Source: Lachancea thermotolerans CBS 6340
Taxonomy: Eukaryota > Ascomycota > Saccharomycetes > Saccharomycetales > Saccharomycetaceae
Reading direction: 5' to 3'
DNA: 64,000 nt
Assembly (NCBI RefSeq): GCF_000142805.1
Contig: NC_013084.1
Span: forward strand, 558,001 to 622,000
In this document: piece after piece, positions 9,521 through 19,647 of the stretch
Numbering within the stretch: the first letter of the stretch is position 1
Layout: each line of letters opens with the position of its first letter
Notes under the pieces: generated by a model
The model's database searches: none
The model's input: the letters and a program-made list of their open reading frames with translations, nothing else
What the model was told of the DNA's origin: nothing
Position numbers and translations under genes: made by a program

Positions 9521-11320
9521 TCAGTACAGGCGCTGGAGCATGTCGTAGATACGGTCACCATCGGACACATAGTCATTGTCAACTATGTTCACTAGCAGAT
9601 AATCGCTTATGACAGATTCGAGGAGCGCGACGCTTTCCGAGTGGTTGTTTTCGCCCATGATGCGCTTCCACTCGTCCAAGATGTCGAAAAACTCCTCTTT
9701 CCAAGCCAAAAACGAGACCTTCTCGACGATTGTAGGTTGAAGAACCTCGCGACCGGGGAAGATACCCCATGTAACCGCGTTCGCGGCGGTGTCGTCGGGG
9801 TGGTTGGAGTGCAGTTCGTCGGCAGAGTCGACAGCGAAATAGGTCAAGCTTGGCATGTCGTTGACGAAGTCTCTGAGCTGCGAGAGTTTGCTTTTAGGAA
9901 GCAAGAACTCGAGGTATTGCTTTTGATAAACGTATCCGTTGTTGGGACCCCAGCCTACAATTTTGTCGGCAGAGCTGGCGCCGTTGACACGAGGCTGTGA
10001 GTTCAGTGTAAGGATCATGTGCTTGTTGAGGTCTAGTAGTTGAGGCATGGTTGTGTCAACTTCGTGGTTAAGAGCCACATCGCACCATGGCAAGCACTTC
10101 AGCTTACCGTGCAGGTAGTCGATAACAAGGGCAGCAATGTCTGAGAACTTTGTAGGCGTAGACCACAATTCCAACGCACGCTGAGGAGATTGTCTAATGG
10201 AGGTGGACCCCAGCAGGTCCAAGTCGCCGAACGCTGGCGACGACGAATCGCCAAATCTACCGTTGGGAAACTCATCAGCGGTCCACTGAGAGGTACGCGC
10301 AACATAAGAGTAAGGTCTCTTTTGCCAGAAAATCGGGCGAACCGATTCATTGCGGCGCTGGGGGTGCAACGACTTTCTCCAGGGCATTGGCACAACTTCG
10401 TCTCTGAAGATGTCCTCGTCCTCGCTCAAAAGCCCAAGTCTGTCCAACACCATGATACAAGCTTTTTCCAAGTTCATAGTGTACATGTGCAAATGGGTGA
10501 CGTAGCCACTGTCCAAGAGTTTTTGACACATCTGTGCGACTAATTCCGTTCCGACCTCGCGCACAGCTTGATCGTCGTCCTTCACTGGGTCCAACTTCGC
10601 CATAAACGCCTCTGGAACGTTGATCTGGCACCAGCTTGACCTTCTCAAAAAGGCGGCATAAGTCGTAATAGGCATAATACCCGGAATGATTGGAACCTCA
10701 ATTCCTGCGGCACGAACCTGGCGGCACCACTCGATGAAGTTGTCCGCATCGTAGAACATTTGGGTGATGATAAAGTCCGCTCCAGCGTCGACTTTCTCCT
10801 TTAAGTACTGGACCAGTTTAGGTGACGCCTCTTCCTCTGGGTGCCCTTCAGGGTAGCCTGCGACTCCGATGTCAAAATGATCTCCGTATTTTTCACGAAT
10901 GTAGCGAACCAGATCCTTGGCATATGTGAAGCCACCCTCACAAGGCTTCCATTCACTGGACGTGATTGGAGCGTCGCCTCTCAGCGCTAAAATATTCTGG
11001 CATCCTGACTCGTAAGCCTTTTGCAGCGCATCGTCGATCAACTGCCGAGGCATGTTGGTGCACGTGAGGTGCATACACGTTTCCAAACCCAGTACAGACT
11101 GCGACGTCGACACCAACTCGGTGGACAGTTGCGACAGTCTACCGCCTGCATTCCAGGTGATGTCGATGAACTGTGGGTGCGTCTGGTACATACGATCCAT
11201 TCTGTCGTATAAGTTCTGAACACCCTGCGATGTCTTTGGGACGAAAAACTCAAAGGAGAAGGTCGCCTTTGATGTCCCGTTGGCCTCACGGTTTTTCTGC
11301 AGCTTCTCAGATACTCTCAT
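9521..11320 (-). CDS. MET13: Methylenetetrahydrofolate reductase Met13
   Basis: This enzyme reduces 5,10-methylene-THF to 5-methyl-THF for methionine synthesis in the cytosol. The 599-residue product matches the length of yeast Met13 (600). The N-terminal catalytic FAD barrel (about residues 1-300) contains FSFEFFVPKTSQGVQNLYDR, DITWNAGG, CMHLTCTNMP, NILALRGD and FIITQMFYDADNF. The C-terminal half is the eukaryotic regulatory domain that binds S-adenosylmethionine (RPYSYVARTSQW, NGRFGDSSSPAFGDLDL, VTWGIFPGREVLQPTIVEKVSFLAWKEEF, written here as separate landmarks). It resembles MET13 (YGL125W) rather than the longer MET12. The nearby SCS3 and MED31 are its chromosome VII neighbours in S. cerevisiae. 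A TCACGTGA palindrome at 11821-11828 could serve Cbf1. Confidence 0.97.
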   Translation of the reverse strand: MRVSEKLQKNREANGTSKATFSFEFFVPKTSQGVQNLYDRMDRMYQTHPQFIDITWNAGGRLSQLSTELVSTSQSVLGLETCMHLTCTNMPRQLIDDALQKAYESGCQNILALRGDAPITSSEWKPCEGGFTYAKDLVRYIREKYGDHFDIGVAGYPEGHPEEEASPKLVQYLKEKVDAGADFIITQMFYDADNFIEWCRQVRAAGIEVPIIPGIMPITTYAAFLRRSSWCQINVPEAFMAKLDPVKDDDQAVREVGTELVAQMCQKLLDSGYVTHLHMYTMNLEKACIMVLDRLGLLSEDEDIFRDEVVPMPWRKSLHPQRRNESVRPIFWQKRPYSYVARTSQWTADEFPNGRFGDSSSPAFGDLDLLGSTSIRQSPQRALELWSTPTKFSDIAALVIDYLHGKLKCLPWCDVALNHEVDTTMPQLLDLNKHMILTLNSQPRVNGASSADKIVGWGPNNGYVYQKQYLEFLLPKSKLSQLRDFVNDMPSLTYFAVDSADELHSNHPDDTAANAVTWGIFPGREVLQPTIVEKVSFLAWKEEFFDILDEWKRIMGENNHSESVALLESVISDYLLVNIVDNDYVSDGDRIYDMLQRLY

Positions 11321-12532
11321 GGTGCTTATGTCTACGCTTTATGGGAGGAACTTGCCTGAAATCCGTGGCCGTTGTATGCTCTGAACTCCGAGACGAAATT
11401 ATCGGAATTCCTTCTGTTTGGGATCTGAAAAAACTCTTCAAAGTTCTCAGTTCTCGCTCGACTGTAGCCCTTAAGTATGCTCAAGCTTGCTAGATCTTAA
11501 ACAGAACTCAACCTCGACCACCACAGTGCTCTTTGTATTGTCCTTCGATGTGCGTCGTTTAAATATACCCCATGTGAATGTGGCAGATAAGTATTTTAAA
11601 AATCTCGATGGCATTTGAGCAGCGGTGTTATACAACACCGAGAAGCCACTGCTGCGAACAGGGAAGCGATCTTAACAGAGAAAAGAGTGCAAAAAGCGAC
11701 TGAATTAGTGTACCGAAAAGCGGTTCTGACTGGGCGAGCAGAAGAGCGAATTGTGCACACTAGAGCAGTTGTATTAGTGGAAAACACAAGTCTCAAATTC
11801 CAACTTTCACAATCACCTTCTCACGTGACTATCACAGAGTGGTTTCGGCATCACAGTACCACGGGAAACCGACTAACTTCAATGAATCACCGCTTTGGGC
11901 TCGCGTCTAGGGCCAACAAGGTGTAGCGCCGAACTAGACCGGCGTTTGTGAGTGTGAGAAACATCGACGTCGTGGTCGGTTTTTGTACTAGAATTCGCAC
12001 GGAGATCCTACCCAAGCTGAACTAAATCCGCAGCCATACATGGCCCACCTATGGCCAGGTACAGGTGCCAAAGCCACTGTTCTTTGACCTCCGAGCGCGC
12101 TTAGCGTCGTTTGTACGCATCGCATGCAAATAACCGGGCCGTCGGATTTTTTAAGCAGCGGCAACTGAGCGCTTTCAAAAATGGCATGGGCCATACGGCG
12201 GCGCGCGCGCATGTCTTCACAGGCTCAGTAGCGTCAGGTTCGACTTGGTGGGGTGAAACGTATTATGTATTTTGAACAGAAGGAGTAGGACCGTCGAGGA
12301 GGCCGGGGCGGTTCAGGTGTAAGGGCCCACGTAGCAAACGCTCTTTCTGAAGCTAGCTGTAGTTATAGCATGGACTATCGTAACGTTCTGCGAACAGGCG
12401 TAGAATGAATCCTCCGCAGCGTAGTCAGTGCGGCATGTTTCCTCTCTGTGCTTATGAACATGTCGATTTAACAATAATTAAGATGAGGTTTCAGTTAGCA
12501 TCTCGAACAACTATCAATGAAATGTTGCAGAA
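11321..12532. other. Divergent intergenic region MET13-TDP1
   Basis: This 1.2 kb separates two divergent start codons and contains no convincing gene. The frames it holds lack ATG starts or family resemblance. It has one perfect TCACGTGA (11821-11828), the Cbf1-type E-box used at methionine genes, and a CACCACAGTG resembling the Met31/32 core near 11518-11527. A TATA-like TAAATATA lies near 11561. Confidence 0.5.
11821..11828. promoter_or_regulatory. TCACGTGA, Cbf1-type site upstream of MET13
   Basis: A perfect palindromic TCACGTGA lies about 500 bp upstream of the MET13 start codon and 705 bp upstream of TDP1. Cbf1 binds RTCACRTG elements at sulfur-amino-acid genes. Assignment to MET13 is inferred from function, not distance. 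Confidence 0.4.
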
Positions 12533-14245
12533 ATGAGTGGTACAGAAGCAGAGTCAGCTGCTAGGAAGAGAGTTCGAGAGCGCTGGTGCCAAGTTGAATA
12601 CAATACCAAGCGAGAAGAGCAAGCCGATGAAGTTGTGCCGAAGAGGGCAAAAATAGGCGGTACTCCAGAAGTGATAGACCTTACGAGTGATCAAGAGGAC
12701 ACCACGTCATGGGAAGCTTCTGAAACAGACATCCCGGTTCTAGGGGAGGCCCCAACTAATGGGGAATCTTCATCGGGCGCCACACGCGAGCATGGCAGAG
12801 TAAACTACCCTTTCAAACTTGTGCGCTCAGAGTTCTACGATGAGGGCCATGTGTCAGAACATTTCATAACCCTACAAGAGATATTCTCAGAAAGCAAACT
12901 AACCAGGGCGTGGCTTTTTAGCTTTCAATATGAACTGGATTTCATTTTGCCCATGTTCAATGAATCTACTCAGATCACCATCATCGCCCAGAAAGGCACA
13001 ATCTTGCCTCCAACGCGCATAAGCTCAAAAACCTCGAAAATCTTGTCCAAGATGAAAACAATAGAGCTTCAAATGCCTCCGTTTGCCTGCCACCACTCTA
13101 AGATGATAGTCAATGAGTACCGCGATGGGAGTTGTTGCATTTACATTCCTTCTAACAATTTTACACATGCAGAAACCAACCTGCCCCAACAGATAGTTTG
13201 GTGCAGTCCTCGTTTGCGTCGGTGTAGCGAAGCTGTAAAAGAATCAGAGTTTAGAAAAAGCCTCGTAAAATACCTGAACGCCTACCCAGTGTCGCTAAAG
13301 CCCTTAATAGAATTTCTTGGCACCCTCGATTTCACGTCCCTCGACCAACTGGGCGTGGAATTTATATTTTCGTGCCCTAAACCATTTGAGAGTATTCTGT
13401 CAGGCATTCCCTTGCTTCACAAGGCTCTCTCCAGTCGGCAGCATGCTGCGGGTGGGAACACCGGCCGGGAAAGACACCGCTACCTAAGCCAAGTTTCCAC
13501 AATAGGCGCGCCGTTGAAAACTGGCTTGGAATATCCCGGAAATCTCTTTTCACACCTCATGATTCCATTACTGTCTGGGTTGTTGGTCGGCCCACGGGAC
13601 CGTAAGAGGGCCTACGAAATCCCGAATTTGCATAAGGTCTTCGAAGACTATAACATTGAGCCTTATATCGTGTATCCCACACCAGAAGAAATACGTCAAT
13701 CTCCAATGGGCTATCTGACTGGAGGTTGGTTTCATTTCCACTGGCTAAGAAATCAGGCTACCAAGACTGTCTATAACACTTTGAAGAAGTGGGGAGTTTT
13801 GCACAAGCAGCAGCCGCAAGATTGCCCCAGGAGAGGCCGCACCCCGTCACACACCAAGTTTTACATGAAATCAACAACTCTTCTCGATAACCAGGCGCCA
13901 TTCAGCGAAGTTGATTGGTTTTTATTCACAACTGCAAACCTGAGCCTTAACGCATGGGGCACCACTACGCGTAAACCGCAAAATTACGAAGTTGGTGTGC
14001 TTTTCAAATCTCAGGATAGGCGCCGCATCACCGTCAAAAGCGTGTCTGATCTTGTGTACAGCAAATTTCGTAGCACAGGGCAGATCCTTGGCTCCTCAAA
14101 AGTTCACTCCAATGCGAATATTTGCGTCATGGTTCCCTTTGACATCAATCCCGTGCCCTATCAACCGGGAGACGATGCCTTTTGCGTCTCGAGGAGCTAT
14201 GAAGCACCTGACATACATGGTAAACTCCATCAAGCTCAGAATTGA
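12533..14245 (+). CDS. TDP1: Tyrosyl-DNA phosphodiesterase Tdp1
   Basis: Tdp1 hydrolyses the phosphotyrosyl bond that links stalled topoisomerases to DNA ends. The 570-residue protein has both HKD motifs of the phospholipase D superfamily: HSKMIVNEYRDGS with H188 and K190, followed by IPSNNF, and HTKFYMKST with H440 and K442, followed by FTTANLS. Both histidines and both lysines are present, so the enzyme looks active. The first 90 residues are charged and probably disordered, and contain EVIDLTSDQED (46-56), a textbook SUMO-interacting motif. The protein is slightly longer than S. cerevisiae Tdp1 (544). The ATG at 12533 is the first in frame. The gene matches YBR223C in order and orientation with PCS60 and PDB1. 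Confidence 0.95.
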   Translation: MSGTEAESAARKRVRERWCQVEYNTKREEQADEVVPKRAKIGGTPEVIDLTSDQEDTTSWEASETDIPVLGEAPTNGESSSGATREHGRVNYPFKLVRSEFYDEGHVSEHFITLQEIFSESKLTRAWLFSFQYELDFILPMFNESTQITIIAQKGTILPPTRISSKTSKILSKMKTIELQMPPFACHHSKMIVNEYRDGSCCIYIPSNNFTHAETNLPQQIVWCSPRLRRCSEAVKESEFRKSLVKYLNAYPVSLKPLIEFLGTLDFTSLDQLGVEFIFSCPKPFESILSGIPLLHKALSSRQHAAGGNTGRERHRYLSQVSTIGAPLKTGLEYPGNLFSHLMIPLLSGLLVGPRDRKRAYEIPNLHKVFEDYNIEPYIVYPTPEEIRQSPMGYLTGGWFHFHWLRNQATKTVYNTLKKWGVLHKQQPQDCPRRGRTPSHTKFYMKSTTLLDNQAPFSEVDWFLFTTANLSLNAWGTTTRKPQNYEVGVLFKSQDRRRITVKSVSDLVYSKFRSTGQILGSSKVHSNANICVMVPFDINPVPYQPGDDAFCVSRSYEAPDIHGKLHQAQN

Positions 14246-14397
14246 GCTGTCACCTCACGTGAACGGAGTCACTCCTTTGGTGTACCTTGATTACAAGAAA
14301 TTTTAAGTTTACCCAGTGCAAACGTTTAAAAAGGGGAAAGGTCAAATCCCTCAAAGATCTCCCAGGAGTCTATTCCCGCCCTACATCAACCTAAATA

Positions 14398-16017
14398 ATG
14401 ACACAAGACACTAGAGGGGTTGCGTCGTTCAACGAGAGCTTCAAAGTCACTGATAATGTCGCGCTGGTGGTACCTGAGACTGGTACTCAGGTTACTTACC
14501 GTGACTTATCACATATGACCGGTCACTTTCAAACTCTTTTTCAGTCTCCAGACTCCCCTTTGTACAAATTGATTGGAAGACAATCTGCGATTGCCATCTC
14601 GATGGCGAACGGGCTGGAGTTTGTCACAGCATTCCTGGGTATTACCACTGATTCGAAGATAGCCGCGCCTTTAAATCCCAATTACAAAGCCGAGGAGCTC
14701 AACTTTTATCTCAATGACCTAAAGACCAAAGTCATATGCGTTCCACAAGGAACAGTTCAGGCAGGCTCAAATGCAGAAATCCTGAAGTCGGCGTCCAAGT
14801 TTGGGTGTTTCATCGTGGAGTTGTACTTCGACAAAGAGAGATTTCGTGTGGAGTACGATGTTTACTCGCCACAGGAGAGCTACAAGAGAAAGGTGTACTC
14901 TTCAATTAATCATGCCGTGTTCCACAATCACAGCGACAAATTTCCCGGTTTTGCTCGCTCCTCGGACGTCGCGCTCATCTTGCACACCAGTGGCACAACT
15001 TCTGCCCCCAAAACCGTGCCCTTACTTCATCTAAACATTGCCAGAAGTATGCGTAACATCGCTGCTACCTACAAGCTGTCACCTGCGGATCGCTCTTACG
15101 TGGTCATGCCCCTATTTCATGTGCACGGCTTAATCGGAGTGCTTCTGTCCACTTTCTGGGCGCAAGGCTCGGTTGTTGTGCCCCCACGGTTCAGCGTCAA
15201 GAAGTTTTGGAATGACTTTATCACGTGGAATTGCAACTGGTTTAGTTGCGTACCAACGATCAGCATGATTATGCTCAACTCCCCTAAACCCAACCCACTC
15301 CCTCATATTCGCTTCATAAGATCCTGTTCGTCTGCACTTGCGCCATCAACATTTGCTAAGTTGGAAAGCGAGTTCCAGGCCCCTGTTCTGGAAGCTTACG
15401 CCATGACCGAAGCGTCGCACCAAATGACATCCAACAACCTCCCACCTGGAAAGAGGAAGCCTGGCACTGTTGGTCAACCACAAGGTGTAGAGGTCTTCAT
15501 TCTTGACGACAAAGACAATGTCCTGCCTCAAGGGCAGCAAGGAGAAGTCTCGATCCGGGGTGAGAATGTGACGCTAGGATATGCGCACAATGAGAAAGCT
15601 AACCGCGAGAATTTCACCAAGCGCGAAAACTATTTCCGCACCGGTGATCAGGGTTATTTCGACCCAGAGGGATTCTTGGTGCTCACCGGCCGTATTAAGG
15701 AGCTAATTAACCGCGGTGGTGAGAAAATATCTCCTATTGAGCTGGACGGCGTTATGCTGTCACACCCCAAGGTTGATGAGGCCGTGGCCTTCGGTGTTTC
15801 AGATGAAAAGTACGGACAAATAGTCAATGCTGCTGTGGTACTCAAGCTTGGGCAGAAACTTGACTACAAAGAGCTTACCGACTACATGCGCAGTAAAGTT
15901 GCATCTTTCAAAGTTCCTACCAAGATCTTCTTTGTGGACAAGCTGCCCAAGACTGCCACAGGCAAGATTCAACGTCGCATAATCGCCGAAGTGTTTGCTG
16001 GGAAGAGCAAACTATAA
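14398..16017 (+). CDS. PCS60: Peroxisomal AMP-binding CoA ligase Pcs60
   Basis: A 539-residue member of the acyl-adenylate-forming family. Visible signatures are the P-loop LHTSGTTSAPKTVPL, YAMTEASHQM, the core TGDQGYFDPEGFLVLTGR and the C-terminal catalytic lysine region PKTATGKIQRR. The last three residues are SKL, a canonical PTS1 signal, placing it in the peroxisome. Yeast Pcs60 (Fat2) is reported as an oxalyl-CoA synthetase that also binds RNA; the motifs alone show only an acyl-CoA synthetase type enzyme. It starts 152 bp after TDP1, with a TCACGTGA at 14255-14262 in between, and follows the YBR223C-YBR222C-YBR221C order. Confidence 0.95.
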   Translation: MTQDTRGVASFNESFKVTDNVALVVPETGTQVTYRDLSHMTGHFQTLFQSPDSPLYKLIGRQSAIAISMANGLEFVTAFLGITTDSKIAAPLNPNYKAEELNFYLNDLKTKVICVPQGTVQAGSNAEILKSASKFGCFIVELYFDKERFRVEYDVYSPQESYKRKVYSSINHAVFHNHSDKFPGFARSSDVALILHTSGTTSAPKTVPLLHLNIARSMRNIAATYKLSPADRSYVVMPLFHVHGLIGVLLSTFWAQGSVVVPPRFSVKKFWNDFITWNCNWFSCVPTISMIMLNSPKPNPLPHIRFIRSCSSALAPSTFAKLESEFQAPVLEAYAMTEASHQMTSNNLPPGKRKPGTVGQPQGVEVFILDDKDNVLPQGQQGEVSIRGENVTLGYAHNEKANRENFTKRENYFRTGDQGYFDPEGFLVLTGRIKELINRGGEKISPIELDGVMLSHPKVDEAVAFGVSDEKYGQIVNAAVVLKLGQKLDYKELTDYMRSKVASFKVPTKIFFVDKLPKTATGKIQRRIIAEVFAGKSKL

Positions 16018-16208
16018 AGAACACCGATACATGCTATTTTTCGCAAACACTTGGACTGACCACACGTCGCTCGAACGTGCGAGCGGCTGAAGACATTGTA
16101 ACCCCCCTGCGCCCGGAGATTAACATCTGTTAAATCTCGGCCTTGACCAATCCCGACGCTTTCTTGAATCGTAATGCGTGACTAATTTGTTTTTTTCAGA
16201 TTTTTAGT

Positions 16209-16216
16209 TATATAAA
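16209..16216 (+). promoter_or_regulatory. TATA box of PDB1
   Basis: TATATAAA lies 107 bp upstream of the PDB1 ATG, a normal yeast spacing. The 305 bp between PCS60 and PDB1 otherwise shows only T-rich stretches and no gene. Confidence 0.55.
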
Positions 16217-16322
16217 CTAGGCCCCACTCGACAAGGGTGGTGCTCCTGGGGACAATCATAAGTTGGTAACCAAAGGAAAGGAGGTGCAAAACAAACGAGA
16301 TCTCTCTTAATCGAAAGTTAGA

Positions 16323-17420
16323 ATGGCTTTCAGACTCTCTACAGGTGTATTCGGCGGTGTGAGACAGGCTTTTTTAAGCGGTCGCGCTGGAGCAGCCGCA
16401 CCATTGGCCAGAAGAATGGCGTCCACCAAGACAATGACAGTTAGAGACGCTTTGAACAGCGCTATGGCTGAGGAAATGGACCGTGACGATGACGTGTTCA
16501 TTATCGGTGAAGAGGTTGCACAGTACAACGGCGCATACAAGGTCACGAAGGGCCTCCTTGACCGCTTCGGCGAACGCCGTGTTGTCGATACTCCAATTAC
16601 AGAAATGGGGTTCACAGGTCTTTCTGTGGGTGCCGCTTTGAAGGGCCTCAAGCCTATTGTTGAATTCATGTCTTTCAACTTTTCCATGCAGGCCATCGAC
16701 CAAGTCGTCAACTCTGCCGCTAAGACTTATTACATGTCTGGTGGTACACAGAAGTGTCAAATCGTGTTCAGAGGTCCTAACGGTGCTGCTGTTGGTGTGG
16801 GTGCCCAGCACTCCCAAGATTTTTCTGCCTGGTATGGTTCTATTCCTGGTATGAAGGTGCTGGTTCCTTACTCTGCTGAGGATGCCAGAGGTTTGTTGAA
16901 GGCTGCCATCAGAGACCCCAACCCAGTGGTGTTCTTGGAAAACGAACTGTTGTATGGTGAATCTTTCGAAGTTTCCGAGGAGGCCCTGTCCACCGACTTC
17001 ACCTTACCTTACACTGCTAAGGTTGAAAGAGAAGGGACCGACATTTCGATTATCACCTACACTAGGAACGTTCAATTCTCGTTACAGGCTGCTGAAATCC
17101 TTGACAAGCAGTACGGTGTCTCTGCTGAAGTTATCAACTTGCGTGCTATTAGACCTATGGATGTTAACGCCATCATCAAGACTGTCAAGAAGACCAACCA
17201 CCTCATCACTGTTGAGTCCACTTTCCCTAACTTTGGTGTTGGTTCTGAGATTGTCGCTCAGATCATGGAGTCTGAGGCTTTCGACTACTTGGATGCCCCA
17301 GTTAAGAGAGTCACTGGTGCTGATGTTCCAACTCCTTACGCCAAGGAGCTGGAAGACTTCGCTTTCCCAGACCCTGACGTTATTGTCAATGCTGTCAAGA
17401 GCGTGCTATCAATTGAGTAA
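16323..17420 (+). CDS. PDB1: Pyruvate dehydrogenase E1 beta subunit, mitochondrial
   Basis: The E1 beta subunit pairs with Pda1 to form the thiamine-diphosphate decarboxylase of the mitochondrial pyruvate dehydrogenase complex. The 365-residue product begins with a basic, Ala/Arg-rich presequence ([20 protein letters not shown]) ending near RRMAST, followed by [38 protein letters not shown], the TPP-contact [10 protein letters not shown] and the transketolase C-terminal domain with [10 protein letters not shown]. Codons are strongly biased toward the preferred yeast set (GGT, GCT, TTG, AAG), indicating high expression. Synteny matches YBR221C. The kinase gene PKP2, whose protein acts on the partner E1 alpha subunit, lies 15 kb away in this window. 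Confidence 0.97.
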   Translation: MAFRLSTGVFGGVRQAFLSGRAGAAAPLARRMASTKTMTVRDALNSAMAEEMDRDDDVFIIGEEVAQYNGAYKVTKGLLDRFGERRVVDTPITEMGFTGLSVGAALKGLKPIVEFMSFNFSMQAIDQVVNSAAKTYYMSGGTQKCQIVFRGPNGAAVGVGAQHSQDFSAWYGSIPGMKVLVPYSAEDARGLLKAAIRDPNPVVFLENELLYGESFEVSEEALSTDFTLPYTAKVEREGTDISIITYTRNVQFSLQAAEILDKQYGVSAEVINLRAIRPMDVNAIIKTVKKTNHLITVESTFPNFGVGSEIVAQIMESEAFDYLDAPVKRVTGADVPTPYAKELEDFAFPDPDVIVNAVKSVLSIE

Positions 17421-17999
17421 ATGACGCTGTCTTTTTGACTGTTATGTGCTTTTTTTTTGACGCCGCCTTATCAACTAGTTTTTTGTCCTATGCCCTTTGT
17501 CCAGAACACCGAAACTCGTCTGGATGCTGATATCATATCAGTTTTCAGAAGAGAGATCCCAAAACCGCTCCTTTCCCTTTTCCTTTGAGTTCACGCCCCA
17601 AGCCAGTTGTCCCTTTATTCACCTCATCGTTTTGGAGAGAGCGATGAGTCCCTGTTAAAGGTTCGCTGGCTTGGGAACCACAGCACCTCAGCCAACCTCA
17701 CACGATTCAAGGAGAGAGGGATCGTGTGCAGTTTGCTGAACAACAATGTACTCCACTTCACGTTTACAGGTTTCATTCCTCAGATAGAGAGAATCGGAGG
17801 ATATAACAGTGTACGGGATGCGTCGCTCGATCAATTGTTTTCGCGAAAACAATTCAGGGCGATGGAGCTACATTGCATATATATTTTTATGTATAATCAC
17901 TTACGATGTCAATACAACGTTTGAGTTGATTGTTCAACGAGGGCAGTTTGATACAAGCTAGGAGATAGCGTCAGCCTTGCGAGGACATTACCTTTGATA
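17421..17999. other. Intergenic PDB1-YBR220C
   Basis: This 579 bp carries T-rich stretches just after PDB1 (a likely 3' end signal) and the promoter of the next gene, with a TATA-like ATATATATTTTTATG near 17878. I see no gene. The single longer frame at 17607-17924 has no family resemblance and no coding bias. Confidence 0.5.
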
Positions 18000-19634
18000 A
18001 TGAGTGGGGTGCCGCATCAGCTAGCGAGGCATGACTACAAAGCTTTTTTCTTGCTGGTTGTTCTCTACTTCTTGCAAGGTATACCTGTTGGATTAGCTTT
18101 TGGCACGGTGCCGTTCTTGCTGAAGTCGGGAGCAAGGGAGACGACTTTTACGCAGCTAGGCGTCTTTGCGCTGGCCACATATCCTTACTCGCTCAAGATT
18201 ATCTGGTCCCCAATTGTGGATTCAATTTACAGCAAAAAGACTGGACGTCGGCGCTCGTGGATCATACCTGTCCAGCTGGCTAGCGGTATCATCCTGTGGG
18301 CCATAGGGTTTTGCGTGTCAAACAATTTAGTATTTGCCGGCATTGATGATTCTTACAGTACGGGCAACGCGCCGGTCAAACAAGGAGTGCGGCCTACAGA
18401 CATCACTACCTTAACTATTTGCTTTCTTCTTCTGGTGTTCTTGTGCGCTACACAGGACATTGCAGTTGACGGCTGGGCACTAGAAATACTTTCAAAACAG
18501 TCCTTGTCCTATGCATCCACTGCGCAGACTGTGGGACTCAATACGGGCTACTTTTTATCATTTACAATCTTTTTGACTTTCAATTCAAGTGATTTCATGA
18601 ACAGGTATATCAGAAGTGAACCACTAGAATATGGATTGATAAGTTTTGGTGGTTACTTGAAGTTCGCGGGAACTGTTTATCTAGCGGTTACCTTCTACAT
18701 CATGTTCTTTACCAACGAGCGCCCCAGCAATTGTTCAGTTCTACCTTCCACAGCAAAAAAGAGTGACGAAAAACAAGTAATCGATTATAACGTCGAGACA
18801 GGCGCTTCAAGCATCAGCCTTAAAAATGTTTATTTGCTTTTCTTCAAGGTTCTGAAATTGCCAAGTGTGCGTTCTCTCATGCTTATTCACCTTGTCTCAA
18901 AATTCGCCTTTCAATGCAACGAGGGTGCCACAAATCTCAAGCTTCTCGAAAGAGGTTTTAAAAGAGAGGACTTAGCCGTCACTGTGCTTGTAGACTTTCC
19001 GTTCGAAATCATCTTCGGATACTATGTGGCAAAGTGGAGCAGTAGTGCAACGTTCGGCCCAAGGAAATTTGAGCGTTCAAACTTTTTTGCTAGAATGCTG
19101 GTCGGTGAGGCTGGTATCCTCACACCATGGCTTTGGGGATTTTTAGGCCGGTTGCTCTCAGCTTTTCTGGCAGGTATTTTAGTAGCCAAGTTTCCTTCCG
19201 ACGGAATAGTAACGCGGAGTTATTTTTTGATGGTTATATTTCAACATCTTCTAGGCTCATTCATGACAACCGTCCAATTCGTTGCCATATGCGCGTTTCA
19301 TACCAGAATCGCCGATTCGGCCATTGGGGGGACCTACATGACGCTACTGAACACTTTTAGCAATCTGGGAGGAACGTGGCCCAGGCTTTTGGTTATGACG
19401 ATGATCGACCGTCTAACAAAACACGAATGCGTAGGGACCGGAGCACAGCCACTTGACGCTACCGACGAAGGGCTTTGTAAAGCCGCTGGCGGAACTTGGA
19501 TGATAGTCCGAGACGGATACTTTGTCTCGAACTTCTGCTGTATCACAGTAGGGATTGTGCTGTACTTTACCTTCATTAGAAAGAGGGCGCAAAGACTTCA
19601 GCTATTGCCTGAGAGCGCATGGCACTGTTCTTAA
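18000..19634 (+). CDS. Acetyl-CoA transporter-like membrane protein (YBR220C, SLC33/AT-1 family)
   Basis: A 544-residue polytopic membrane protein with about eleven or twelve hydrophobic segments in a major-facilitator arrangement. Family landmarks are FFLLVVLYFLQGIPVGLAFG, SLKIIWSPIVDS, the cytoplasmic loop KKTGRRRSW and CATQDIAVDGWALEIL, all typical of the SLC33A1 acetyl-CoA transporter family, which in animals imports acetyl-CoA into the ER/Golgi. The ATG at 18000 is used; a TTG two codons earlier is not needed. The S. cerevisiae counterpart YBR220C has about 560 residues and is poorly characterised, so transport activity here is by family. It converges on SCS3 with only 13 bp between stop codons. 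Confidence 0.9.
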   Translation: MSGVPHQLARHDYKAFFLLVVLYFLQGIPVGLAFGTVPFLLKSGARETTFTQLGVFALATYPYSLKIIWSPIVDSIYSKKTGRRRSWIIPVQLASGIILWAIGFCVSNNLVFAGIDDSYSTGNAPVKQGVRPTDITTLTICFLLLVFLCATQDIAVDGWALEILSKQSLSYASTAQTVGLNTGYFLSFTIFLTFNSSDFMNRYIRSEPLEYGLISFGGYLKFAGTVYLAVTFYIMFFTNERPSNCSVLPSTAKKSDEKQVIDYNVETGASSISLKNVYLLFFKVLKLPSVRSLMLIHLVSKFAFQCNEGATNLKLLERGFKREDLAVTVLVDFPFEIIFGYYVAKWSSSATFGPRKFERSNFFARMLVGEAGILTPWLWGFLGRLLSAFLAGILVAKFPSDGIVTRSYFLMVIFQHLLGSFMTTVQFVAICAFHTRIADSAIGGTYMTLLNTFSNLGGTWPRLLVMTMIDRLTKHECVGTGAQPLDATDEGLCKAAGGTWMIVRDGYFVSNFCCITVGIVLYFTFIRKRAQRLQLLPESAWHCS

Positions 19635-19647
19635 TATTCACAAGTAC

